In this document: positions 1-11,550 of the stretch, piece after piece
Layout of the letters: the number at the start of each line of letters is the position of its first letter
How positions within the stretch are numbered: the stretch's first letter is position 1
Source: Apophysomyces variabilis
Taxonomy: Eukaryota > Mucoromycota > Mucoromycetes > Mucorales > Mucoraceae
Assembly (NCBI GenBank): GCA_002749535.1
Contig: MZZL01000137.1
Coordinates: forward strand, 394,345 to 458,344
Length of the DNA: 64,000 bases
Direction of reading: 5' to 3'
Position numbers and translations under genes: made by a program
The notes under the pieces: model-generated
The model's database searches: none
What the model saw: only the letters and a program-made list of their open reading frames with translations
Told to the model about the DNA's origin: nothing

Positions 1-207
1 TGAACGGGCCACTTCACGAAATGCTGCATCGGCAGCCCTTTCTGATCGTGAACCCCGGCGGTTGGGCATGTCCTCAAAGTAAACGGAGTCGTCCAGGTAA
101 TCATCTTCTACCATGGGATCGTCCTCTTCTGTATGTTTTAAGTCAGTTGTCGCATGCAAAGTTCTTTCCCTACCATCGCTGCGGGAATCCATGTGGTGGT
201 GGGACAT
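1..207 (-). CDS. Unknown protein, N-terminal part (runs off left edge)
   Basis: On the minus strand an ATG at 207 opens a frame that stays open for 69 codons to the window edge. The product starts MSHHHMDSRSDGRERT and continues with an acidic stretch (EEDD, VEDDYLDDS) followed by an Arg/Ala-rich stretch (RRGSRSERAADAAFRE). This looks like a disordered N-terminus, and no domain can be recognised in it. The gene would be divergent from the aspartate aminotransferase gene, sharing a spacer of about 900 bp. The rest of the gene, its introns and its function lie outside the window, so no function is proposed. It is called coding because the frame is open to the edge and has hydrophilic, protein-like composition. 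Confidence 0.5.
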   Translation of the reverse strand, partial: MSHHHMDSRSDGRERTLHATTDLKHTEEDDPMVEDDYLDDSVYFEDMPNRRGSRSERAADAAFREVARS

Positions 208-1044
208 AGAACGTTTTGTCCTTGCATAGGAGCATAGATTCCCTCTTATTTTCAGAATTCGCATTGCACGTCACAGTAAGTCGATGAACGCGGATGCCAT
301 GGTCATAAACGGATCACAACCATTAGGTTCTATCCATGGATAAAGTAGGAAGTAGATAGGGATATATGTCTATATCGCGAAATAAGAGCATCGGGAAAGA
401 CATCGAAAGCTTTAGATCGTCAATAGTCATTGTTCGCATAAGAAGCATTCATGCTAAGGCTGTTTGGTAGAAGCATTCACAGGAGTCAGTAAGGATCGTT
501 AGCATCCGCTTGGAAGACACGGAATTTTTGTTATAAAAGAGCTTTCCAGTTTAGGCTCATGATTTGAGCATTGATATAGCTGGTTTAGGGGAGTAAATCA
601 GAGCTATCTGCTATACAATCTGCCTTGTTAAACACGGATGATTAGTGTCAAGAACAGAAATAGAGTGCTGCAAGCGTATACTGCAACCGATATCCGTTGG
701 AGCCGTTATTGGCTTAAGTTTTTTGTTATACCGAAAAGAAGTGAAAGCTTTCAGTAGAAGGTGTGGACCATGTACGACACAAAACATTTCCCCACGAATA
801 CAGGGATGCAATGCACTTTTCTGGCCTGATCTCGGGGTTTGAACCGATGCTGAGCTGATCAATGATCTTTGAAAGATGACAGCGGCAGAAGATCCTAATA
901 GTATTATGCAGCAAAGACAAATTTCAATTGTGGAGTTAATGATACTCTCCCATTCTACATGAAAACAAATGCTCTAGGGGAAACGAGTGAAACTGGCGTT
1001 CGTAATTCGTCGGAAAATTCGATGACGTTTCCACTCTGCTACTG
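208..1044. other. Intergenic spacer, probable divergent promoter region
   Basis: Short open frames of up to about 93 codons exist on both strands here but show no recognisable motif, and they overlap each other. I see no gene. The spacer lies between two divergent starts (207 minus, 1105 plus), so it probably holds both promoters. Confidence 0.5.
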
Positions 1045-1052
1045 TATAAATA
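1045..1052 (+). promoter_or_regulatory. TATA box for the aspartate aminotransferase gene
   Basis: TATAAATA lies about 55 bp upstream of the ATG at 1105, a usual core-promoter distance. No transcription start evidence is available from sequence alone. Confidence 0.5.
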
Positions 1053-1104
1053 TGCGTACAGGCCTCCTAGGGGTGCACAAGTGCAACAGTTGTTTACACA
1101 TACC

Positions 1105-2767
<1,663 letters not shown>

Positions 2768-3001
2768 ATGGCATGTTGTAGTTATATGTGTAACATAGAA
2801 CAGAGCAAACGATAAAATGTGGAGTGATGTGTAATTCATGTGATTCTGATGTCTGCTACATAATGGGACATCAAGGTCATGAGGCAAGTGTGTGTCGTCT
2901 TCGACTTTTACACGTGAAAACGTGGGGTAAATAAACAGATGAAACGCTCATTGCTGTCTCTCCTTCCTTTTCTTTTTACTTTCTGATCATCTTCTTACGC
3001 A

Positions 3002-5128
3002 ATGTCCAAGAAATTCTCGGTTGAAGAAGTTGCTAAACATAAGCAGGACAATGATTGGTATGACAATTTGTTTGCTTGACGCGTTCCATCGTGCACTTAC
3101 ATCAACTATACTAGCTGGATCATCGTTCATGGCAAGGTCTACGATGTGACCAATTTCCTCAACGATCATCCTGGTTAGAGAACAAGAACAACTGATTTCG
3201 ACTTTAACAAAGGAAAACTGACCTTCTTCTACAGGTGGTAAAAAGGTCCTTCTAAGGGCTGCTGGAACCGACGCATCCAAGCAGTTTGATTCCTTCCACA
3301 GTCCTTCAGTGCTTCAGAAATTGGGACCCCAGTTCCTGATTGGCGAGGTCGGGACAGCAGAAGAAGAAGAACAAGCAGAGAAATCCTTCTTGCAAGTGGG
3401 TGAAGCGTTTGGTGAGATGGTTCCGTTTGGCGATCCCATGTGGTACCAGGATTGGTACAGGTGCGTACGACCATCTAAGTTACTTTATTTCCTTGTGACA
3501 CTCACTTTCTTTGCTTTCCACCAAAGCCCATACTACAATGATTCTCATCGTGCGGTGCGCAAAGCCATTCGAAAGTTCTGTGAGGAAGAGATTATGCCGT
3601 ACTGTCATGAATGGGATGAGGCTAAGGAGCTTCCCAAGGAGGTGTTTGTTAAGGCAGCCAAGGCTGGTATCCTCAGTGCATGTGTGGGACGTGTAGAAGA
3701 GAAATACCTTCCCTATGGCTATCCTGCCGGTGTTCCTCCCTCGGAATTCGACCCTTTCCACACTTTGATCGCCGTGGATGAACTTTCTCGATGTGGCTCA
3801 GGCGGTGTATGTATCCATAACAAGCCATTGTGGAAAGATTAACGACATATTTTTTGGTAGGTCGTGTGGGCTCTTATTGGCGGACTTGGTATTGGTATGT
3901 ATCATAAAACAGAGCTTTAGATTTTGCTATCTAACCAACGTAATCAAAGGTCTTCCACCAGTGCTTCATTTCGGAAGTGACTACCTCAAAGAAAAGGTTG
4001 TCCGCGACTGTCTTTCCGGCACGAAGTTTATGTGTCTAGCTATTACTGAACCATCAGGGGGTTCGGATGTAGCCAACTTGAGAACCGAAGCAAAGGATAT
4101 GGGTGACCATGTAAGGAGATGCGGGAGTCAAGGAGACACTGCCGAGATAATAATGCGTCTGAAACGTTGTTTGCCTTTGTATTAGTACCTGTTGAACGGA
4201 GAAAAGAAATGGATTACCAATGGTGTATATGCAGACTATTTCACTGTTGCATGCCGTACCGGTGACGACGGATTTGGTGGTATTTCCTTCCTGTTAGTTG
4301 AACGAAGTATGCCAGGTGTCACGACCCGCCAAATGAAATGCTCTGGTGTTTGGCCATCAGGCACAGCCTACATCACCTTTGAAGATGTTAAAGTACCAAA
4401 GGCTAATCTGATTGGCAAGGAAAACCGTGGGTTCAAATACATTATGCATAACTTCAACCATGAGCGTGTGGGTATCATCATCCAAGCTAACCGATTCGCT
4501 CGCGTATGCATCGAGGAGGCGCTAAAGGTATGTGTAACCTGATAAGAAAACGCCGATGATCATTTTCACCAACTTTGCACAAACCCAAAATAAAGTATGC
4601 CCACAAGAGGAAGACTTTCGGCAAGGAATTGATCAACCATCCTGTCATCCGTAACAAGTTTGCCCACATGATTCGAAAAGTGGAAGCTACCCATGCCTGG
4701 TTAGAGATCTTAACGTACCAGGTTACCCAAATGCCGGAGAACCTACAGCCCTTGCGCCTTGGAGGTCCCATTGCTTTATGTAAAGCCCAAGCTACACGAA
4801 CATTTGAGTTCTGTGCTAGAGAGGCTGCCCAGATCTTTGGCGGTCTAGCCTACACGAGAGGTAAAAAACAAAACAGAAACAACCAATAATATCACCGGAT
4901 ATTAACTTGGCGTAATGTGGGTATACAGGTGGCCAAGGTGAAAAGGTCGAACGTCTGTACCGTGAAGTCAGAGCGTATGCCATCCCAGGTGGTTCTGAAG
5001 AAATTATGTTAGATCTTGGTGTTAGACAAGCCGTAAGTTGTGATTATTCTTCTCTCACATGCAAGCTCTAACACACCTGATGGGTTGCACAGGTTAAAGT
5101 CGGTTCTGCTATGGGTTCAAAACTGTAG
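3002..5128 (+). CDS. Cytochrome b5-acyl-CoA dehydrogenase fusion with PTS1 signal
   Basis: Ten exons: 3002-3057, 3115-3173, 3235-3460, 3527-3806, 3861-3894, 3950-4110, 4186-4527, 4596-4860, 4929-5032, 5093-5128; 520 aa. Residues 1-78 are a cytochrome b5 domain with both haem ligands (His37 in NDHPGG, His60 in DSFHS). From about residue 115 an acyl-CoA dehydrogenase follows, with [13 protein letters not shown] (flavin/substrate loop), [16 protein letters not shown] and a C-terminal [11 protein letters not shown]-dependent alpha,beta-dehydrogenation of an acyl-CoA is the expected reaction. The position used as base by MCAD (YEGT) is Gly here, while Glu365 (NHERV) sits where LCAD and IVD carry theirs. 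The protein ends GSKL-stop, a canonical peroxisomal signal. The b5 domain could pass electrons to or from the flavin; that is inference. A poly(A) signal AATAAA lies at 5159. The acyl substrate is unknown. Confidence 0.92.
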
Positions 5129-6136
5129 AAACCACATGCAATGATACATCTCTCATTAAATAAATAAAGATGACTTTAAACACCTTGCAACCGGATGGTT
5201 TTATCTTTTGTGTGAAGCGATCCATCTTCATCAGAATTAACCGTAATTGTTTGTATACGCTTCGGAACCGAAGCAGTTATTTTAGTTTATTTTTTTTTAA
5301 AACAAAAGTAACTCTCCCCCTTCCACTGGCGGTGTTAACTACGCCAATCTTTAGGATTATATGTATATACAATTCCTGCGGTCAAATACTGTAATGTGAC
5401 GCGTAGGAGATATAGTCTGGCAGGGTCAACAATCTTAGTACTTTATTTCCAAAGATTAAAAAGTCGCATCTAGCAAATTCACTTGGCGCATTTTGGAAAC
5501 TGGGCTTGACGCTAATAAATTACATGAATTGTCGTGTTATAAGAGTTGGAATTGACCAATGTTTACATACCTGTCATAAAACTGACGACGCCATACCCAT
5601 CTCCCCGCCAAGTGAATGCAATATGCATACATAAATTTCAATTCCACTTCGATTTTCCTAGTTTGCGAAATTATTTTTGGGAGAACTTAACCCAAGAATA
5701 ACGTCAATGTTCGTACCTTTACAAAAAAAAAGTTCGCAAATGGGCATTCAAACATTTAGTCCAGAAATACGATAATTTGACAATGTTAAATGCACTATCT
5801 CGGGGATATCGTGCAAACGAGGCCTCTGTAATCAAATCCGTTCTCAGTTCTTAATGGCCACCGCAGGTTAGCAAGACCGCAAACAAATTAATGCGTTTGC
5901 TTCGTTATGAAGCATATCTATGCAGGAACAAAATGGCAAACATGCACTAAGAAGTGATATTCTTAGTTGTTATTGGACATTGAATAAAGAAGCTATCGCA
6001 CAATACATGATGCTTGTCTTGAAGGGAGAATTTTGTGCCTCGTGCCAAGGTGACAGTGCCCTAATCGTGACCTCAATTTGATCTATTACCGCCTTTTGCG
6101 AGCCTTCAAAGCAATCCCTTCCATCATTGACTAGCC
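5129..6136. other. AT-rich intergenic spacer
   Basis: Contains the 3' end signals of the preceding gene and short oligo-T and oligo-A runs. The open frames here (the longest is 110 codons on the minus strand, overlapping the next gene's start) show no family motif. I see no gene. Confidence 0.5.
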
Positions 6137-8862
6137 ATGAAGTTATCATGGGGTACCTGGGCCTCTGTCTTGGCAACTTTGCTTTGCTCTTTTCGAGCAT
6201 TGCAGTTATACTGGTCATCCACACGTGAACTATACACCATTGCAGACAATGTAGACTTGATAAATTCGAAAACTGAATCGTCGCCCTCATTTGCTTTTGC
6301 ACCGAATGAAGAAGGAGATTCCGAAAATCTGTTTTACTTTGTTCAGGTAAGTAACATGGAAGTTCTTGCCCCCGAAGTGAACTCTGAGGTTTCTATATCT
6401 TATTTGGATTACAGGTCTCAGACTTACATATATCCAAATTTCGGGATAAAGGGCATACGACACATTTTCTACACTTCCTTCAATCAGCGCTGCCTATGAT
6501 CAGGTAACCGATATACATGGAAAAGGCAACAACAAGCAATCTAAATCAGGAACGTAGGCCGAGTTTCGTCGTTGTCACTGGTGACCTGACTGACGCAAAG
6601 GATCAAACAAGGATGAAGTCCAAGCAGTATATTGAGGAGTGGCAGGTATACAAGAGTGCGATAGATGATAAAGTGGATGTACCTTGGTACGATATGCGCG
6701 GCAACCATGATTGCTTTGACCTTGCTTCTTGGAGATCCCTGTCGAACTTTTATCGAGTGTACGGAAAAAGCGCTGATCTAGTCGAAGATGGCCAAGGAGT
6801 TTATAGCTGGACAATTGAGAAGCCATTTGGACGCTATCAGTTCGTGGCTGTGGATGCTTGGTAAATTAGGAAATATCATTGCCACCGCAATCTTCCCTTA
6901 TTCACCCAGCTCATCATCATCTAGTCCTAAGCGTGGGCCTTCTCGCCCATTTAACTTTTTCGGGTATTTAACCCGTCAAACGATGGATCGTCTTGAAGAA
7001 ACTCTTACATCAGGTCATTATAACCATACGTTTATGGTAATCTACATCAAAACAGCGGAATCATTGTCACGTAATTGTTGACTAGCGATATGTTAGCTAT
7101 CTCATTATCCTACAACAACCATGGTAACGGGAACGTCAAGCAAAGGACAAACGTTTCGAGATCTCGCCCGCCATTTCAGCGTTTATTTTTGTGGACATCT
7201 TCATCGTCTCGTAGCAGGTAACAAAATCAACGAGGATGAAAAGCCCTTTTATTCATTGTTCTTACTGGTGGTCTGCTTCAGGCCTTGGCGATGTGCTCCA
7301 GTCATATAACATAGCCTCTGACTCACTCGAACTGGAGGTTGCAGACATGAAAGACCATGGTGTTTACCGCATAGTTGCTGTGGATAACGATTTGATCTCT
7401 TTTGTGGATGTGGAGTTACCGTTATCTCAGATACAGAACTTGCCGGCACAGCCTGCTATCCCTTTATCAGACAATAGTACGATCCAATGGCCTCCGGCGA
7501 TTCGCCCAGCTCCAGTCATACTTATTACCAACCCAAAGAGCGCCCAATTTGTCCTGGACAGGGAGCCTCTCGATCGTATGGCCAAAAGCAACTATATCCG
7601 GTTCTTGATATTCTCGGGAATTGCTCCTGAGAAGTTAAAAGTACGTATATTTCTGGATGACAAAAAACATCTACTACCAGCAAAATATGTGGGTGGCGAT
7701 TCACCGCTGTGGATATCCGAATGGGAGGCAAATGACTTCAATGATCTTGAAGCCCACAGGCTTCGAGTTCAAGTCACCACACCAGATGGCAAAACTACCG
7801 AATCCGAGATTATATTCCGTGTCGACGGCGTACGCACCGAGATTAGTGGCTTTGGGCAATGGATTATTTCATCCACCCTGTCGTCGACGGTAATACTACC
7901 ATGCAAGAACGAAGCTTACCACTAAACCTCCTTATCTACAGTTTCGTCGAGCTTCTATATTTTCAGTCTTAGCCTTCTTGGCGCTGCTGTTGATACCGAG
8001 ACTACTCCTGGAATGCAAGATCGAACCACATCCATCGCAGATTCTTCTAAAGATTCACGCCATTGACAATGGTGACCTCATGGGTGGCCCTTACCAGGGT
8101 TTTTATAGACAATATTTCGTCTGGTCTCTCCGCTTTCTTCAATTACCAGAAGATCAGCCTGTGGTTTGGTATGGCACCTTGGGGATAATACTTTCTCTTA
8201 TGTCACTGCCATGGTTCCCTGCCGAGTTTATACCTTCAGGCACAACAGAATCTGAGCGATTCGGTGTGCTGTATATGTGGGGTCTGCGGTTCGCTAATGA
8301 TTGGATCCCACTTGCAGATACCTGGGTATTTGCTTTCTTTAAAATCGTCTTCGATGTAGGTGTGTTTTATCTGCTGTTTGCCTGGCGAGTCGTAGATACC
8401 AGCGATCTTCACTGTCGTAATTCAGAAAAGGCAAAGCGGCACGTGCGGCAGCTTTATGAACACAAATGGTTTAGATGCCTCGAAGTTTTGTACTGGCTTT
8501 GGAGAGCATCAGAACTGGTGAGCCTGGCGTCATGCTATGGTGGGCTTTGGCCGACCCTGATATTCAATCTGTTGAGTGTCTGGTTACTATTTGTCGCTGT
8601 CATGCTTGTGGGGGGTAAGAAGGGACTGTTATCGAACAGACAACGGCAGCAACGGATTGGCATTTTTCTGGAAGGATGTCCAGACTGTGGACTGGAAAAC
8701 ACAGTCGTACTCCATACAGCTTCACCAAGGACAGAAAGCGAGGATGGTATTGTTCTGACAAGCTCAACAGTAACTGACGAGGATCTTCAATCAAGTAGTA
8801 CGGTCTTTGCTACGTCCTCTCAGGGCAGATTGCGCGTCAAGAGCCGGAAACGTGGCCAATGA
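6137..8862 (+). CDS. TMEM62-like membrane metallophosphoesterase
   Basis: Seven exons: 6137-6346, 6415-6503, 6558-6860, 6925-7036, 7097-7217, 7282-7889, 7942-8862; 787 aa. A hydrophobic segment at residues 8-24 is a probable signal anchor. A calcineurin-like phosphoesterase domain follows with all metal motifs: SDLHIS (Asp73, His75), TGDLTD (Asp109), RGNHD (Asn149, His150), LSHYP (His241) and CGHLH (His272, His274). Then comes a beta-rich middle part (VILITNPKSAQF) and several membrane helices in the last third. The order and motifs match animal TMEM62, including PSRPFNFFGYL and LELEVADMKD. Substrate and cell role are unknown for the family; the catalytic domain would face the ER or vesicle lumen if the anchor works as predicted. 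Intron 2 uses the acceptor at 6557, not nearer AGs, because only that one keeps the PSFVVVTGDL frame. Tail residues are Ser/Thr-rich. Confidence 0.85.
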
Positions 8863-8969
8863 GTAGGCAAGGGATAGCCGTTGATTGGTCGTGGCACGGA
8901 ATCTGCGCTATTACCTGGATACTTCCTGGCAAGCTATTGCACCTGCCTCCCTAAAAAGACCCTCGCCCG

Positions 8970-8977
8970 TATAAATA
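8970..8977 (+). promoter_or_regulatory. TATA box for the rolling-stone-like gene
   Basis: TATAAATA about 85 bp upstream of the ATG at 9057, in the 194-bp gap after the TMEM62-like gene, so the downstream gene has its own short promoter. Confidence 0.45.
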
Positions 8978-9056
8978 ATCAGTGGTTTAGATTTGCCACT
9001 CCTTTTCTTTCAATCGTTTTTTATATTATATAAAACAATACAGACATACACAAAAA

Positions 9057-10378
9057 ATGACGTTCCGGGATGAACGTCTGGAGCCTTCCCGTTACGCAGT
9101 CATTCGATGGCTCAAGATAGATCAGTTCGAACCTGAACGAGCGGTGACATCCTGCTTTGTATCATCCTCCTTGCTGTTTTGCATTCGTGTACCACTTGTA
9201 CTGTATTCAACTATTGTATTATGGGCTGATATAGGTTGGTGTATCGAAACTGCCCAGTTTGGTCACTACTTTGCGTATTTTACCCACTTGACCTTCATCG
9301 GCCTTCATGCTTACTTAATGGTAAAGAACAAAAAAAAAAGAGAAATACAACCAAAAATTACTATTTGCCTCTCTCCCCCTTCTCTGTCCCTCAAAAGGAA
9401 AAGGAGGATTTCTTGATGACCATACGAGCTAAAACAAACGTTTCTTCTTAGACTACTCTGTATCATCATGCTCACTATTTGTGGAATTCCCGTCGACCAG
9501 CATCGTTTCTAGGGCAACCGACCGTATTAAACTATCTCTATATTTTCTTGTACCACACCGTAATCACCTACAAGTAAGTGTCACGCAACAAATGGAATAG
9601 AGCAAAACAAAAAGATTCGATATTTACCTCCGTGGTTTTGTTAGTATTATTACTCCCTTAGTTTACTGGCTATTGCTTTCCGGCGATGTACTGGGAGGTA
9701 CGAGATGTCACGTTGATAATATGTTGTGCTCTTGTTTCCTTTGTTCTTACCTCATTTACTTGTTTCCCGCCCCCCTTCTTTTTTTCGCCCTTCAGGTCAA
9801 TATGTGGCGCCAATGGACTGGTGGCTGACCATTTCATTGCATGGTGCCACTGCGCTTATGATGTTTACTGACGTGATATTGAATCGCATGGTGGTCCATA
9901 TCCGAATGGTTGTACCTGTGTTTCTTACAGTGATTCTTTACATGCTGTTGACATTTATAATTTTTGGGAGGTAAGTCAAAGAAATTATCCTATTTTTCTT
10001 CTTATTGTGATCTACTTGGCTAAATATGACAACGCATGCATTATATATGTATATATATCCAGCGAGGGATGGTGGGTTTATTCGTTCCTGGACTGGAAGC
10101 AAGGGCCATCAGCAGCGATCTGGTACATTGCAGTGGCCAGTTTCGTTGTTGTGTGCTTTTTCCTGCAGGTGGGTATTCATGCCCTACGTCGCAGGGCGGA
10201 ACCTATGCCTACAAAAGTCGAGCCGAACTTGGACGTAGAATGCGTCGTGCAAGACAGACACTTTATGCCGTTGGAAAGCAGTCTAGCATCTCGTATTACT
10301 CTTGGTCAACAACCATTGGAGAGTAGCTTAACATCGCATATCACCATAAGCGTATCTACCGATAACCTGGCGTCCTAA
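9057..10378 (+). CDS. Rolling-stone-like / FAR-17a-AIG1-like multipass membrane protein
   Basis: Five exons: 9057-9320, 9452-9573, 9645-9697, 9796-9970, 10063-10378; 309 aa. About six hydrophobic segments are visible. Family-like stretches are GHYFAYFTHLTFIGLHAY (helix 2), YHTVITYNIITPLVYWLLL, an HGATALMMFTDVILNR helix that recalls the HxxNxxxMLxDL pattern of rolling stone proteins, and GWWVYSFLDWKQGPSAA near the C-terminus, matching the family's YPxLDW signature. The acceptor of intron 2 at 9644 was preferred over the AG at 9661 because it restores the frame into NIITPLVYW. The first ATG sits in an A-rich leader. Function is not established; animal rolling stone acts in myoblast fusion, and AIG1 relatives are lipid hydrolases. 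The last 45 residues are hydrophilic and cytosolic-looking. Assignment is by pattern only. Confidence 0.65.
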
Positions 10379-10826
10379 AACCATAATCTAACATTGACTA
10401 CTTCATATTATCATTGTATACAAATTTATCGCTACATAAAGAATGATCATCGCCTCGAGTAAGTCTTTCCCCTGTCATCGAAAGTCCTTCTTTCTTTTTT
10501 CAAGGGGACCAAATATTTACAATATATGTTGCCATGGACAACAAGTTGAACATGGGACAAGCTAGGTTGCCGGTCTCCCTTGCTAATAAGCAGGATCGAA
10601 CGATGATCCCTTCACTGTATCTCTACATCTAAGTTTCTCTGCGGGAAACGAGCCGTTTCATTTCGTCTGGCAGAATTCTGCCAACCACTGCCGATTGGTT
10701 AGCCGAAGATATTCAAAGTTCGGTCCGTCCTTCAATGGCCCTCAAGTCGCACAAGTGCGGGCTTTTGACCGCATGTGGTAGACATGGGGAAGGAAGGAAA
10801 AAAAACCAATTACGGTCTTCTTTTTC
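10379..10826. other. Intergenic spacer
   Basis: Between two plus-strand genes. Contains no convincing open frame. A stretch near 10585-10615 resembles a T-arm but does not fold as a tRNA (see rejected items). Confidence 0.5.
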
Positions 10827-11282
10827 ATGCGACCATTCACCATGAACCAATCGAAAGCCGTGCATTTGAATGCAGAAGAAGAACGAAAGGACCGCAATCG
10901 TATCGCACAGGCTGCATTTCGTGCAAGACGGTCCAAGTATACGCAGACGCTTGAGCAGGCCTTGCTTCGTCTGGATAAGCAGGTTCAAGAATTGCAAGAG
11001 AGCAACCGTCTAGCGAATGAACGTGCTGCCAAAGCGGAACAAATGTGGGCCGAACTATGGGCTGAATCACAGACACTACGTGAATACTTGATGTTTGTCC
11101 TGGCAGAGCCAACAAACCCAACCATATACAGGCAAGACCCATTACACCCAAACCAGGATCAGAGCAGTTATAAAACAGGCGAGTTTCTTTGCTGCATTAA
11201 AGAGAAAAAAAAAGACAACGATCCTAGACTCTATTTTGTTTCTAGATTTCCAGACAATCCGTGCACCGTCCTTCTCAGATGA
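10827..11282 (+). CDS. Small Yap/Pap1-type bZIP protein
   Basis: A single frame of 151 codons. Residues 12-40 hold the basic region: EERKDRNRIAQAAFRARRSK carries the Nxx-AQ-x-AFR-x-R signature of fungal AP-1 (Yap/Pap1) factors, and it is followed by an amphipathic coiled coil (LEQALLRLDKQVQELQES) of about five heptads. It should bind DNA as a dimer in the nucleus. The start could also be the second Met at 10842. The C-terminus is uncertain. Read straight through, the frame stops at 11282; but a GC-AG intron (GCGAG donor at 11180, acceptor TTTCTAG ending at 11245) would replace the basic, low-complexity tail by a short one ending at 11310. The cysteine-rich redox domain of Pap1 is not seen. 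Spacing to the converging Zn2Cys6 gene is under 300 bp. Confidence 0.75.
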   Translation: MRPFTMNQSKAVHLNAEEERKDRNRIAQAAFRARRSKYTQTLEQALLRLDKQVQELQESNRLANERAAKAEQMWAELWAESQTLREYLMFVLAEPTNPTIYRQDPLHPNQDQSSYKTGEFLCCIKEKKKDNDPRLYFVSRFPDNPCTVLLR

Positions 11283-11550
11283 AAGCGCAAACAATCATCA
11301 TCTTTTCTAGGCAAGTATCGTAGGCTTATTAGTTTGATGAACATTTTTGATCCTAGTTTGAAACGGAATAGACATCTATTTCGACCAGAAGATTGCGTTT
11401 TTCAACCCAGTTAACCTACCCTTTTATTGACGATGCAGACGGGGTATCCTAGCGTTTTCTTTAGAGGAGCTAAATAATCCTTAGTATTTCGTTTAATAAA
11501 AAGATTTATCGTTGTGATGATTCTGATACAAGTCTATAATCTCGAACAAA

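Noticed and set aside
10585..10615. T-arm-like sequence (GGATCGAACGATGATCC) suggesting a tRNA
   Set aside because: The stem pairs around a loop that does not place TTCRA correctly, and no acceptor, D or anticodon arm can be formed around it on either strand.
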